Source: Rickettsiales bacterium
Lineage (GTDB): Bacteria; Pseudomonadota; Alphaproteobacteria; Rs-D84
Direction of reading: 5' to 3'
Assembly: GCA_031278055.1 (NCBI GenBank)
Contig: JAITLD010000021.1
Coordinates: forward strand, 1-13,095
DNA length: 13,095 nt
Part shown: piece after piece, positions 1 to 6,843 of the stretch
Layout of the letters: each line of letters starts with the position of its first letter
Numbering within the stretch: the first letter of the stretch is position 1
Program-made: the position numbers and the translations under genes
The notes under the pieces: model-generated
What the model was told of the DNA's origin: nothing
Databases searched by the model: none
The model's input: the letters and a program-made list of their open reading frames with translations, nothing else

Positions 1-671
1 CCGATTCTAAAATCTTTCGATTCAACTTCGTATCCGACATTCATAAACCACCCCGTATATCCGACAGTCGTTCCAAGTCTGGCATTCAGCCATTCCTGAT
101 CAAAATTCGTGCTGGTTGCCTTGCGCAATGTCGCGCCCAATCCGAACGACCAATCGCCGCGGATTCTGAAATATACCTCGGGGGTCAAGTCAATATAGGC
201 CATTCCGGCAACCTTATCAAAAATCCAATTGGTCATTACGGTTGCGGACAAAGTCATTCCGTTCCATTGCTTTCCCGTCCTGACGCCAACGCCATAAACT
301 TCGTCCGAATAATCAGGCACTATGCCCTGCCCTCCGAATCCCAATCCAACCAAAATATCGGTCGTGCCCGTGCCGCCTTGTCCCACGCGGTATATTCCCC
401 TGATTCCAAGACTGGAAAATCCGTTCGTATTATTGTCGGAATCGACTTTATAACGAATGTCGGCCGCGACGGAAAATCGGTTGGAAAAACCATATCCGAC
501 AATCTCGCGCACTTGAAAAAATCTTCCGACGTCGAGAGACGTTTCGGAGGTAAAATCGCCAAGCTTTTCAATATACAACGGATCGGCTACATCCGTCGCG
601 ATATCGACCGCGCGCGCAGTCGGAGCAAATAGTAAATAACAAATAAAAAATAACAAGCTTTTCTTTTTCAT
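1..671 (-). CDS. Outer-membrane beta-barrel-like protein, 3' end cut by window edge
   Basis: The frame is open from an ATG at 669-671 to the left edge, giving about 223 residues with no stop, so the C-terminus is missing. Residues 1-21 form a clear Sec signal peptide: KKK, a hydrophobic core, then ARA before VDI, with cleavage expected after Ala21. The mature part is rich in Gly, Thr and aromatic residues and alternates polar and hydrophobic positions in short stretches (for example FSVAADIRY and ILVGLGFGG), as transmembrane beta-strands do. It starts 22 bases after the stop of the upstream beta-barrel-like gene, so the two are probably co-transcribed. An early D-P-L-Y motif resembles the N-P-F-Y motif of that neighbour, which hints at a shared family. 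No specific function is recognised. A surface or transport role is an inference from predicted location only. Confidence 0.7.
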   Translation of the reverse strand, partial: MKKKSLLFFICYLLFAPTARAVDIATDVADPLYIEKLGDFTSETSLDVGRFFQVREIVGYGFSNRFSVAADIRYKVDSDNNTNGFSSLGIRGIYRVGQGGTGTTDILVGLGFGGQGIVPDYSDEVYGVGVRTGKQWNGMTLSATVMTNWIFDKVAGMAYIDLTPEVYFRIRGDWSFGLGATLRKATSTNFDQEWLNARLGTTVGYTGWFMNVGYEVESKDFRI

Positions 672-693
672 TTATTTGAATCTTTGCCTATTA

Positions 694-1878
694 TTAAAAT
701 GTTGCCGTTAACTGAACGCCCAACGCAAAATCTGAATAATTGCTGAATGCGGCCGTTCCCTGACGCGACACCGACCCGTCATTCTGCATGAATAACACGG
801 ACGACTTGTCGAACTTATCAGCGCTGTCCCATAATGCGACGCGCCCGTAAAAACCGATCGACGCATTTTTCCAAGACTGGTATGAAATTCCGGCGCGACC
901 TGAAATCTGATTATGCCATTCGGCGCCGGAATATGTCAGCTGGATATCAGCCGACCAATCGCTGTTGAGCGCGGCGAAAATTCCCATGCCCAAATCATAC
1001 CACACAGATGAGGTGACATTTTCAACAGTAGAGAAATATTCCGTCTGCCCGTGTTGGTTTTTCAGACCAAATCCGTATCCCGACGTACCGTCCCAATTAT
1101 AAAACATAACCCGCCCGAACCAATAAATAGTCGTGTCGTCATTTTTATATCCAAGTTTGGCCTCGCCGGTAAACACAGTTGCCGCGTCAGTCAGGGATTG
1201 AATCGCGCCCATAATGCTTGCAATCCAATCGGAATCATTTACCACGCGCCACTGCACGCCCGCGCCCATCAAATCCATTTTGTTTGTCGACTGTTTATCA
1301 TCGCTGAACATCGGATCCGCCACCAAATCCCAATGAATATTTAATTTTGAGCTTGCTAATCTGATTTGACCCAAAATAATGACATCATCGGTGATTCCGA
1401 ATGATAGATTTTCAGTTATTGAAAAATTACTCGCTGAATAATTACCGGGATTATTCGCCCATCCGCCCGAATTTTCTAGAATCATGAAGTCCAGACTGTT
1501 ATATCCATACGATAAATCCGTCACGCTGGCGAACTGCAAAGCCAAAGGCTGATAGAACGGGTTGTTCAGATTGTATTTTCGACTGTCGGACGCTTTCTTA
1601 ACTTCGGATCTCACAGTCCTGGACGTCCTTTCGCAATCGCCGTCATAATCGCACCCTCTAAAATCCCTATACATATTATTGACGCTCCGCCTGTTCGTTC
1701 TGACGTAATATAAATTGGCGTCGGATTTCATGCGACTGCCGATTGAAGCGGGCGGCGCCTTTATTTCAATTTTTTCTTTCTTCGCGGGGCCGGATGACAA
1801 ATCGGCCGTGCTGGACGCGCCGAAAGATGCGGTTGAAACAAATAATATTGAAAAAGCAAGCACAATCATTCTTTTCAT
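694..1878 (-). CDS. Predicted outer-membrane beta-barrel protein with Cys-containing N-terminal segment
   Basis: The 394-residue protein is read from the ATG at 1876-1878. A TTG six bases upstream (1882-1884) is in frame, but the AAAGGA at 1885-1890 is spaced six bases from the ATG, so the ATG is preferred. Residues 1-20 form a signal peptide (MKRMIVLAFSILF..., cleavage near Gly20). Residues 21-105 look non-barrel, being charged and containing C76 and C82 flanking an acidic D-Y-D-G-D loop. From the N-P-F-Y motif near residue 107 onward, amphipathic strands with many Trp and Tyr alternate with polar turns. The chain ends in Phe (QLTATF), the usual C-terminal signal recognised by the BAM assembly machinery. 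It lies downstream of a PAP2 gene but has its own likely promoter. The family is not recognised; outer-membrane location is well supported, function is not. Confidence 0.75.
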   Translation of the reverse strand: MKRMIVLAFSILFVSTASFGASSTADLSSGPAKKEKIEIKAPPASIGSRMKSDANLYYVRTNRRSVNNMYRDFRGCDYDGDCERTSRTVRSEVKKASDSRKYNLNNPFYQPLALQFASVTDLSYGYNSLDFMILENSGGWANNPGNYSASNFSITENLSFGITDDVIILGQIRLASSKLNIHWDLVADPMFSDDKQSTNKMDLMGAGVQWRVVNDSDWIASIMGAIQSLTDAATVFTGEAKLGYKNDDTTIYWFGRVMFYNWDGTSGYGFGLKNQHGQTEYFSTVENVTSSVWYDLGMGIFAALNSDWSADIQLTYSGAEWHNQISGRAGISYQSWKNASIGFYGRVALWDSADKFDKSSVLFMQNDGSVSRQGTAAFSNYSDFALGVQLTATF

Positions 1879-1901
1879 GGACAATCCTTTTTATTGTGCA
1901 A

Positions 1902-1910
1902 ATTATATCA
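1902..1910 (-). promoter_or_regulatory. Extended -10 promoter for the beta-barrel gene
   Basis: On the minus strand the bases read TGATATAAT, a perfect TATAAT preceded by the TGn extension that allows sigma70 promoters to work with a poor -35 box. No good -35 is seen at the usual distance. The predicted start of transcription is near 1895, leaving a leader of about 17 bases that contains the AAAGGA ribosome-binding site and the ATG at 1878. It lies in the roughly 50-base gap after the PAP2 gene, which otherwise has no gene. Confidence 0.5.
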
Positions 1911-1927
1911 CAAAAAAAGACTATTTG

Positions 1928-2539
1928 CTAGCGCCTAGAAAACAAATGACGTCTTGAATAAACGATAAAATCGGCCGCCGCCATCCCGATAAAGGCGCCA
2001 AAAATCACATCCGACGGCCAGTGCGCCCCGATGCAAATCCTGCCTATTCCCGCAATAATTGCCAGCGCCCAAAAAAACGCTTTCGCCTTCGGAAACATTA
2101 ATCCTATCGATACCAATAATGCGAATGCTGCGGCCGCGTGTCCGGACGGAAAACTGTGCCACGCGCTTGATAAAGAAAAAGGAACGAAGCCATTTATCGG
2201 CGGACGGGCGCGACCGACACATATTTTGAGAATTCCGACAATAAACTCGGATAATATTATCGAACAAAATATGTTTGCGAACAACTTTTCAATCGCAAAT
2301 TTATACCCGAGCCACCGAAGTATTCGCGCGACCAAAAAAAATACGAGCGCGACCGTCGCCAAAATCTTCCATTTGCCAAATTCGGCAAGCAATTTCCAAA
2401 CATGCCAGTCAAACGACCTGAAATATGGCTGTAAAAATCTGTCAAACCCAAGAAAACCAAGGCCGACAAGGCCGACAACAACTGCGAAAATCGCAATAAA
2501 TTTTTTCCACTTAAAATCATTACTTTTCGTCAGGAACAT
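1928..2539 (-). CDS. PAP2-family membrane phosphatase
   Basis: This is a type 2 phosphatidic acid phosphatase (PAP2) family protein of 203 residues from the ATG at 2537-2539. A TTG at 2545 would add two residues. All three family signatures are present (numbered from the TTG): K107-x6-R114-P115, PSGH at 133-136, and R169-x5-H175-x3-D179. H175 is the expected nucleophile, with H136 as acid/base. About five or six hydrophobic segments surround them. Family members remove phosphate from lipids such as undecaprenyl pyrophosphate, phosphatidylglycerophosphate or lipid A; the sequence does not say which. The gene overlaps the end of the PDZ/S41-like gene by 20 bases with no strong ribosome-binding site, which suggests translational coupling. 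Placement among Sec and outer-membrane genes fits an envelope lipid role, but that is inference. Confidence 0.88.
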   Translation of the reverse strand: MFLTKSNDFKWKKFIAIFAVVVGLVGLGFLGFDRFLQPYFRSFDWHVWKLLAEFGKWKILATVALVFFLVARILRWLGYKFAIEKLFANIFCSIILSEFIVGILKICVGRARPPINGFVPFSLSSAWHSFPSGHAAAAFALLVSIGLMFPKAKAFFWALAIIAGIGRICIGAHWPSDVIFGAFIGMAAADFIVYSRRHLFSRR

Positions 2540-4043
2540 TAACAAGATTCTCGTATACGTTTTTATTCAAAAGGATGTCCATAGCCACGGCCGAAGCGAC
2601 CGAATCTTCATCCCACCCGCTTTTTATATTCGGACAACCTTTTCTGATTTTCTTCACATCAACCGATTCATCAGAATTAAAATCGCGCGAATTCCATTCA
2701 TGATTCTTGACATTTACAAGGAATATATCTTTTTGCTCGGCCGTCCTGATATTGGAAAGACATATCGGCGGAAAAAAACCGCGCCCGTCTATAATCCGAT
2801 TTTTTCCGGATTTCATGACGCGATTCAAAAGCTCTAATGCGCCGCCGTTTTCCAAATCGATTTTTGTAGCCAAGCGGCTTCTGCCAGCCGTCGGCATTCC
2901 TATAATCGCCCCGACGTTATTTTCATAAAACGCAAAGGCAAGTCCCTCGGCCGTTCCATTCGTAGCATTTGATACGGCAACCACAACGGGCACATCAATT
3001 ATCGCGGCGCCGCCCGGGATAATTTCGATATCATCCGACATTTCGGCTGAAATCCTGGCGACAGGCACGCGCCCTAAAAACAAACCGGCCAGCTTCGCCA
3101 TCGCTATCTCGTCATCGCCGGTAGCCGCGCGCATGTCAAGGTAAATCCCGCCGACATCTTTATATTTTTCAATCGCTTCGGCAACAATCTGGACAGCGCC
3201 GTCTGAAATTTTATGAATTATGATTTCAAGAACCGAATGCTCGCCACTATTCATCAAAACTATGTCCGCATCCGCTATAACAATAGTCGCACGACGTAAA
3301 GTCGCGGTTTTTTCCAGCTTGTCTCCGCCGATTGCCTTGATTTTAATCGTTCCGGATGAAAAGCCGTTAAATAATCCCAAAACCTCCATGTCCGACAAAT
3401 CGCGCAAGGCCGTGCCGTTTGCCGAAATCAAAATATCGCCGTCTTCCAATCCGGCCGAATCTGCCGGCGAGCCCTTGAATATCGTATTCAGAATATAATC
3501 CCCTTTTCCAGTTCTAACCCCCGCAATACCTAGCGATGTCAGAACATGCGGGTCGTTTTTCCCCCATTCCTTTTTGGAATAAATATATTTTCCATTTTCG
3601 TTGATTCCCTTCATCATGGCGCCGACGGAAACTTTATATAGCGCGGGAACATCCATTTTCGCCAAATTCGGAATAACCTCCCTCAGTTTCATAATAATTG
3701 CCGTCGTAATCTGACCGAATTCTTTCCAATTTTCGTCCGCCGGACGCGGCCAGTTTCCGATTATCGTATCTTTGTGCAAAACAACCACGCGATTATCCGT
3801 CGCGGCGATTTTGACATTTGGCGCGATGTTTTCAATTGCCTCTATCGCAATTCTGATATCCTTGCCGCCCCATTTTACACCATCTAGTTTTTTATAGATA
3901 TCCGCAAATACATCGGACATTTCCAAAACGGGAAGTCCGTCTATAACGGGATTATCCGAATCAAAAATTTCAACCGCGCGCGCCGACGGCATAAAAAACA
4001 AATAACAAAAAACGAGCGGCAAAAAAAACTTTTTTATTTTCAT
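2520..4043 (-). CDS. Secreted PDZ/S41 (C-terminal processing peptidase)-like protein, apparently catalytically dead
   Basis: The protein has 507 residues. Residues 1-23 are a signal peptide ending S-A-R-A before V-E-I. A PDZ domain spans roughly 170-240 (GIAGV at 172-176, SPADSAGL at 192-199, G-D-I-L at 202-205). An S41/CtpA-type peptidase fold follows: GIYLDMRAATG at 299-309 matches the usual V-x-D-L-R-x-N-P-G strand, and VVVAVSNATNGTAEGLA at 353-369 matches the V-L-V-N-x-x-S-A-S-A-S-E segment. In active enzymes such as E. coli Prc/Tsp the nucleophilic Ser lies three residues before that Glu and the Lys 25 residues after the Ser. Here those positions are Gly363 and Arg388. Spacing is conserved, so this looks like replacement rather than misalignment. 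It begins 20 bases after secF and probably belongs to that transcript. A scaffold or adaptor role in the periplasm is plausible but inferred. The Ser/Lys assignment was made by eye. Confidence 0.8.
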   Translation of the reverse strand: MKIKKFFLPLVFCYLFFMPSARAVEIFDSDNPVIDGLPVLEMSDVFADIYKKLDGVKWGGKDIRIAIEAIENIAPNVKIAATDNRVVVLHKDTIIGNWPRPADENWKEFGQITTAIIMKLREVIPNLAKMDVPALYKVSVGAMMKGINENGKYIYSKKEWGKNDPHVLTSLGIAGVRTGKGDYILNTIFKGSPADSAGLEDGDILISANGTALRDLSDMEVLGLFNGFSSGTIKIKAIGGDKLEKTATLRRATIVIADADIVLMNSGEHSVLEIIIHKISDGAVQIVAEAIEKYKDVGGIYLDMRAATGDDEIAMAKLAGLFLGRVPVARISAEMSDDIEIIPGGAAIIDVPVVVAVSNATNGTAEGLAFAFYENNVGAIIGMPTAGRSRLATKIDLENGGALELLNRVMKSGKNRIIDGRGFFPPICLSNIRTAEQKDIFLVNVKNHEWNSRDFNSDESVDVKKIRKGCPNIKSGWDEDSVASAVAMDILLNKNVYENLVNVPDEK

Positions 4044-4063
4044 GTTATTTTTTTGATGTTTAT

Positions 4064-4921
4064 TCAGTCTTCCCTTATGTTAAAATGTATCAGGCACGCG
4101 TTGGATACAAAAATACTGGATAAAGTTCCCTCGACTATGCAAAACAACATCGCAATCGCGAACTCGCCCAAAATGCCGCCCGCGAAAACCAACAGCGCCG
4201 CCATCGCCAATGCCGTCGAAATCGATGTCATCAATGTGCGGGATAACATTTCGTTAACAGACAAATCAATCAATTCCATCGTCGGCATTTTATGATATTT
4301 TCTGCTATTTTCCATGATTCTATCATAATTCACAATCTTATCATTTATCGAATAACCGACGCCTGTCAGAATCACGGCAATCGCGGTCTGAGAAAATTCC
4401 AATCCGATAATTGAAAAAAATCCGAACATCATTATGAAGTCCAACGACAGGGAAATAAACGAACCGATTGCATATCCGCCGCGATACCGAATCCAAACAT
4501 AAATGCTCATCATCATAAATGCGAATATCACCGCGAGTATTCCTCCACGAATCAATTCGCCCCCTATTTTCGGACCGACGATTTGAACCTGCTCGTATGA
4601 AACTTTGTCCCCCAGAACGGATTTGATTTCGCGCACGGCCTGATTCTGCTGTTCGTCCGTGGCGTTTTTATCCAAACCGACGCGAATCAAGACATTTCCT
4701 TTATTGTCTTCCTGCAATTCCGGATTCCATGCCGCAAGGTCGCGACGCATTTCGGAAATACCGTAATTCGGCGTCGCCGACTTGGCCTCTATTGCAATTC
4801 CGCCAGCAAAATCAATTCCGTAATTAAGCCCTTTGAATGATAAAGACAATATCGACAATAAAACCAGCAGGCCGCCGATAAAATATGACAATTTTCTATA
4901 TTTCATAAATTTGAATTTCAT
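4064..4921 (-). CDS. secF: Protein translocase subunit SecF
   Basis: SecF, 285 residues, pairs with SecD in the inner membrane and uses the proton gradient to help pull proteins out through SecYEG. Family marks are visible in order: first membrane segment at about 12-30, GLNYGIDFAGG at 31-41, a periplasmic domain to about 115, VGPKIGGELIRGG at 115-127, then five hydrophobic segments. GYSINDKIVNYDRI at 189-202 contains D194, the conserved membrane aspartate implicated in proton coupling. LSRTL and the following Ala-rich segment form the last conserved block. The start overlaps the secD stop as ATGA (4918-4921), so translation is coupled. At 285 residues it is a little shorter than most SecF proteins (about 300 or more), with the short end at the C-terminus. 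An alternative ATG lies five codons downstream. Confidence 0.97.
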   Translation of the reverse strand: MKFKFMKYRKLSYFIGGLLVLLSILSLSFKGLNYGIDFAGGIAIEAKSATPNYGISEMRRDLAAWNPELQEDNKGNVLIRVGLDKNATDEQQNQAVREIKSVLGDKVSYEQVQIVGPKIGGELIRGGILAVIFAFMMMSIYVWIRYRGGYAIGSFISLSLDFIMMFGFFSIIGLEFSQTAIAVILTGVGYSINDKIVNYDRIMENSRKYHKMPTMELIDLSVNEMLSRTLMTSISTALAMAALLVFAGGILGEFAIAMLFCIVEGTLSSIFVSNACLIHFNIRED

Positions 4922-6474
4922 TCTTTAATCCTTACGAATCCAATTTTCTTGTTCTTTCCTTTCATATACATATCGATCACCAAATGGGATAGCGGTATAC
5001 ATGTGAATAATGTCGTCAATATTCCGACCGATAATGTCACGGCAAACCCGCGAATCGGCCCCGCCCCGAACTGAAATAGAACCAGCGCGCACAACAAAGT
5101 TGTAAGATTCCCGTCCATCACTGCCTTTAATGCCTTTTCAAATCCCAATTCAATCGCGCGAAGGGATCCGGATCCCGATTTTATCTCATCGCGTATTCGC
5201 TCGAACGGAAGAATGTTTGCGTCCACAGCCATGCCGAGGGTCAAAACAATTCCGGCAATTCCCGGCAATGTCAGCGTCGCCCCGAATAATGCGGAAATTC
5301 CAAGAATCATCAGCAGATTCACGACCAGAACGCCGTCTGCAATTATGCCGAATTTTCCATAAACGAGAATCATGAATAGGATTATCAGAAAAAAACCCCA
5401 GACGCATGCAATCTTGCCGGCCTCTATAGCGTCGGAGCCCATGCCGGCCCCGACAGTGCGCTCTTCTATCACGGAAAGGGGCGCGGGCAGTGCGCCGGAA
5501 CGCAGAAGAACGGCCAAATCCTCGGCACTGCGGGTTGTAAAATTACCGGAAATCTGCCCGCGTCCGCCGGGAATCGGCTCGCGTATAACAGGCGCGGACA
5601 AAACTTTTCCATCCAGAACAATCGCAAATCTCTCGTTCACATGACCGGTGGTCAGACGGGCGAACTTACGCGCGCCGACACCGTCGAATACCTGCGTCAC
5701 AACCGGCATATTGTTCTGATCGAACGCGGCCTGCGCGTCAATTAAATTTTCACCCGACAATTCCACCCGCGAATAAATAGGAATTACCCCGACACCGTCC
5801 GACATTGGCAGAAATTCAGTTCCCGACGGCGGACGTCCCCGCGATATTTGCTCGCTCGTCACATTCTCGTTCACCAAATGGAATGTCATCTTTGCGGTCT
5901 GGCCTATCAAATCTTTTATTCGTTCCGGATTATCGACGCCCGGCAATTGAACTAAAATGTATTTCCCTCCCTGCTGCTGAATCGACGGCTCCTTTGTCCC
6001 GAATGCGTCGATACGGCGGCGGACGATTTCTATACTGCGAGCGACGGCGTCTGATAAAATTCGCGTTCTTTCTTTTTCCGAATAGCCGACCGTTATCATG
6101 TTTCCGTCGGCGGAAATGTCCGCGTCGGGAATCATGCCTCTAATCCGACCGCGAGCTTTGGACACATCGTCCGAATCGCGAATAATCAAAGATACAATTC
6201 CGTTGTTATTGCGCAAATCGGAAAATCGAACCAGACCTTTTTCCCTGTCCAAAAGAGTTCCGCGGATTGTTTCGTATAAACTGTTCGATTTTTCGCGAAA
6301 CATCGCATCGGAATCGACGGCCAAAAGCAATTGCGCCCCTCCTTTTAAGTCCAGCCCCAAACTCACCGGATGGAACCAAGACGGAAGAAAACGCATAGAG
6401 CCCGACCATACCGTCGGGAGGGCCAAAAGCACCCCGAAAACCGCGACAAATATTATCGATATTTTTTTTAACAT
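4918..6474 (-). CDS. secD: Protein translocase subunit SecD
   Basis: SecD, 518 residues, is the larger half of the SecDF complex that assists late steps of Sec-dependent export. Visible marks: an N-terminal membrane segment (about 4-22), LGLDLKGGAQLLL at 39-51, the periplasmic P1 region with SIEIVRRRIDAFGTKEP at 147-163, and QLPGVDNPERIKDLIG at 176-191. LDGKVLSAPVIREPI lies at 287-301, followed by five C-terminal hydrophobic segments. GMAVDANILPFERIRDE at 414-430 holds D418, the conserved membrane Asp of the proton relay. The length matches alphaproteobacterial SecD. The ATG at 6472-6474 follows yajC after 11 bases, with an AAAGG in that gap. All key residues look intact. Confidence 0.98.
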   Translation of the reverse strand: MLKKISIIFVAVFGVLLALPTVWSGSMRFLPSWFHPVSLGLDLKGGAQLLLAVDSDAMFREKSNSLYETIRGTLLDREKGLVRFSDLRNNNGIVSLIIRDSDDVSKARGRIRGMIPDADISADGNMITVGYSEKERTRILSDAVARSIEIVRRRIDAFGTKEPSIQQQGGKYILVQLPGVDNPERIKDLIGQTAKMTFHLVNENVTSEQISRGRPPSGTEFLPMSDGVGVIPIYSRVELSGENLIDAQAAFDQNNMPVVTQVFDGVGARKFARLTTGHVNERFAIVLDGKVLSAPVIREPIPGGRGQISGNFTTRSAEDLAVLLRSGALPAPLSVIEERTVGAGMGSDAIEAGKIACVWGFFLIILFMILVYGKFGIIADGVLVVNLLMILGISALFGATLTLPGIAGIVLTLGMAVDANILPFERIRDEIKSGSGSLRAIELGFEKALKAVMDGNLTTLLCALVLFQFGAGPIRGFAVTLSVGILTTLFTCIPLSHLVIDMYMKGKNKKIGFVRIKE

Positions 6475-6485
6475 TTTTCGGGCCT

Positions 6486-6785
6486 TTACGCGATATTCGC
6501 AACAGCGGATTTCGGTATCTCGACAACGACGCCATCCGCGATTTCGACTTTCATAGTGGTATCGGAAATAGATTTTATCACCCCGTAAATTCCGCCGGCG
6601 AAAATAATTTTATTTCCGACTTTCAAGCTATCCAGCATTTTTTTATATTCCTCCATCCTCTTCTTATTCGGACGAAGCATTATAAAATACATGAATGCAA
6701 GAATGATCGCGCACCATAATAACATTCCAAACACCGAATTTCCCGCAGGAACACTCTGTGCGACACCTGTTGTGACATTTTCCAT
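6486..6785 (-). CDS. yajC: Sec translocon accessory protein YajC
   Basis: YajC, 99 residues, is a single-pass inner-membrane protein that associates with SecDF. A hydrophobic segment covers about 18-37, followed at once by MLRPNKKRMEEYKKM (36-50), the charged cytoplasmic motif typical of the family. GGIYGVIKSI at 64-73 and VVVEIPKSAV at 86-95 form the small beta-rich domain. The open frame extends upstream, but the ATG at 6783-6785 is preferred: AAAGGA at 6792-6797 is six bases away, and the longer version would run across the predicted promoter. It is the first gene of the yajC-secD-secF order that is common in bacteria. Confidence 0.96.
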   Translation of the reverse strand: MENVTTGVAQSVPAGNSVFGMLLWCAIILAFMYFIMLRPNKKRMEEYKKMLDSLKVGNKIIFAGGIYGVIKSISDTTMKVEIADGVVVEIPKSAVANIA

Positions 6786-6808
6786 AATATTTCCTTTCGT
6801 TTGGTAAA

Positions 6809-6837
6809 AATATAGCGATTTTTCAACTAACAATCAA
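6809..6837 (-). promoter_or_regulatory. Sigma70-type promoter for yajC-secDF
   Basis: On the minus strand TTGATT (6832-6837) and TATATT (6809-6814) are separated by 17 bases, matching the -35 consensus at four of six positions and the -10 at five of six. The predicted start of transcription is near 6802, giving a leader of about 17 bases with AAAGGA and the yajC ATG. It sits in the short gap just after mutL. Confidence 0.55.
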
Positions 6838-6843
6838 GGATTA

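Noticed and set aside
267..632. A 121-codon plus-strand open frame near the left edge
   Set aside because: The minus strand here holds a continuous frame with a clear signal peptide and beta-barrel pattern. The plus-strand frame has no ribosome-binding site or domain.
2031..2837. A 268-codon open frame on the plus strand
   Set aside because: It lies opposite the PAP2 and S41-like genes, both of which carry clear family motifs. Its translation is low in structure and has no recognisable domain, so it is a shadow of codon bias.
6786..6833. A longer yajC beginning 16 codons upstream
   Set aside because: The extra residues cross the predicted -10 box and leader, and the internal ATG has a well-spaced AAAGGA and gives the usual family start.
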